Origin: Chryseosolibacter indicum
GTDB lineage: Bacteria; Bacteroidota; Bacteroidia; Cytophagales; Cyclobacteriaceae
Reading direction: 5' to 3'
Length of the DNA stretch: 55,569 nt
NCBI RefSeq assembly: GCF_018598585.1
Contig: NZ_JAHESD010000036.1
Span: 1-55,569 of the forward strand
Both the position numbers and the translations under genes were made by a program. Each line of letters begins with the position of its first letter. Within the stretch, counting starts at the first letter, position 1. Positions 55,531-55,569 of this stretch are shown here, in pieces. The notes below the pieces were generated by a model. The model was not told where the DNA came from. It did no database searches and was given only the letters and a program-made list of their open reading frames with translations.

Positions 55531-55569
55531 ATGTGGGAAGAAATTTTAAAGGCAATACCTGTTTACTTA
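55531..55569 (+). CDS. Start of a gene cut by the window end
   Basis: An ATG at 55531 opens a frame of 13 codons reaching the last base (MWEEILKAIPVYL). The amphipathic to hydrophobic opening suggests the first helix of a membrane protein. It is too short to identify, and the start is assumed only from its position after upp. Confidence 0.4.
   Translation, partial: MWEEILKAIPVYL

Overview
The window is chromosomal DNA of a Bacteroidota bacterium, most likely from the Cytophagales. The evidence is a full-length sprA (the giant outer-membrane pore of the type IX secretion system), the gene order maeB-ruvA-sprA-gcvH, many small lipoproteins, promoters of the Bacteroidota type (TAnnTTTG, with TTTG about 19 bases upstream), atpDC apart from the other ATP synthase genes, and no Shine-Dalgarno pattern worth relying on. 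Nearly all of it is dense core-genome coding sequence. I see no rRNA, tRNA, CRISPR array, prophage or insertion sequence. The first ~100 bases are not genomic: they align without gaps to an Illumina Nextera adapter (P5, 8-base index, read-1 primer with mosaic end) and then to the start of P7, so the window begins at a contaminated contig end.

Layout. 138-3067 (+): gatA overlapping a LysM lytic transglycosylase. 3250-14996 (+): maeB, ruvA, sprA, gcvH, lipA. 15174-15374 (+): a tiny lipoprotein. 15428-20457 (-): M16 protease, inositol-phosphatase family enzyme, rsmI, pterin dehydratase, DUF493 protein. 20512-26829 (-): an envelope cluster read as coaX, outer-membrane protein, lptC, an unlisted 53-residue membrane protein, a CNNM/CorC membrane protein and a membrane-anchored PPIase. 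26873-29221 (+): anmK and an amino-acid dehydrogenase. 29269-35279 (-): nhaD, aspartate kinase, a lipoprotein TIM-barrel protein, dnaK. 35944-38469: two small lipoproteins (one collagen-like) and an aldo/keto reductase. 38597-42371: prfC, a Uma2-type nuclease, a pseudouridine synthase, two small membrane proteins. 42531-48072 (-): atpC, atpD, an orphan histidine kinase and a NatAB-like ABC exporter. 48198-53274 (-): a secreted beta-rich protein, dnaJ, grpE, obg, adk, hpt. 53760-55569: M42 aminopeptidase, upp and the first codons of another gene.

How genes work together. LipA makes the lipoyl group that GcvH carries. GrpE, DnaJ and DnaK form one chaperone cycle although dnaK lies 15 kb away; both loci carry a similar 13-base element upstream that may be a common heat-shock signal. 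LptC, the outer-membrane protein and the PPIase serve envelope biogenesis. AnmK and the lytic transglycosylase act on murein turnover. Hpt, Upp and Adk salvage nucleotides.

The most unusual non-coding signals are two intergenic arrays built on an 11-base period: 35543-35685 (13 units arranged as one large dyad centred on 35614) and 53625-53725 (two blocks of four units). The most unusual protein features are a DnaJ that keeps only one of its two zinc centres, a collagen-like lipoprotein, and the 53-residue membrane protein set exactly between lptC and the CNNM gene.
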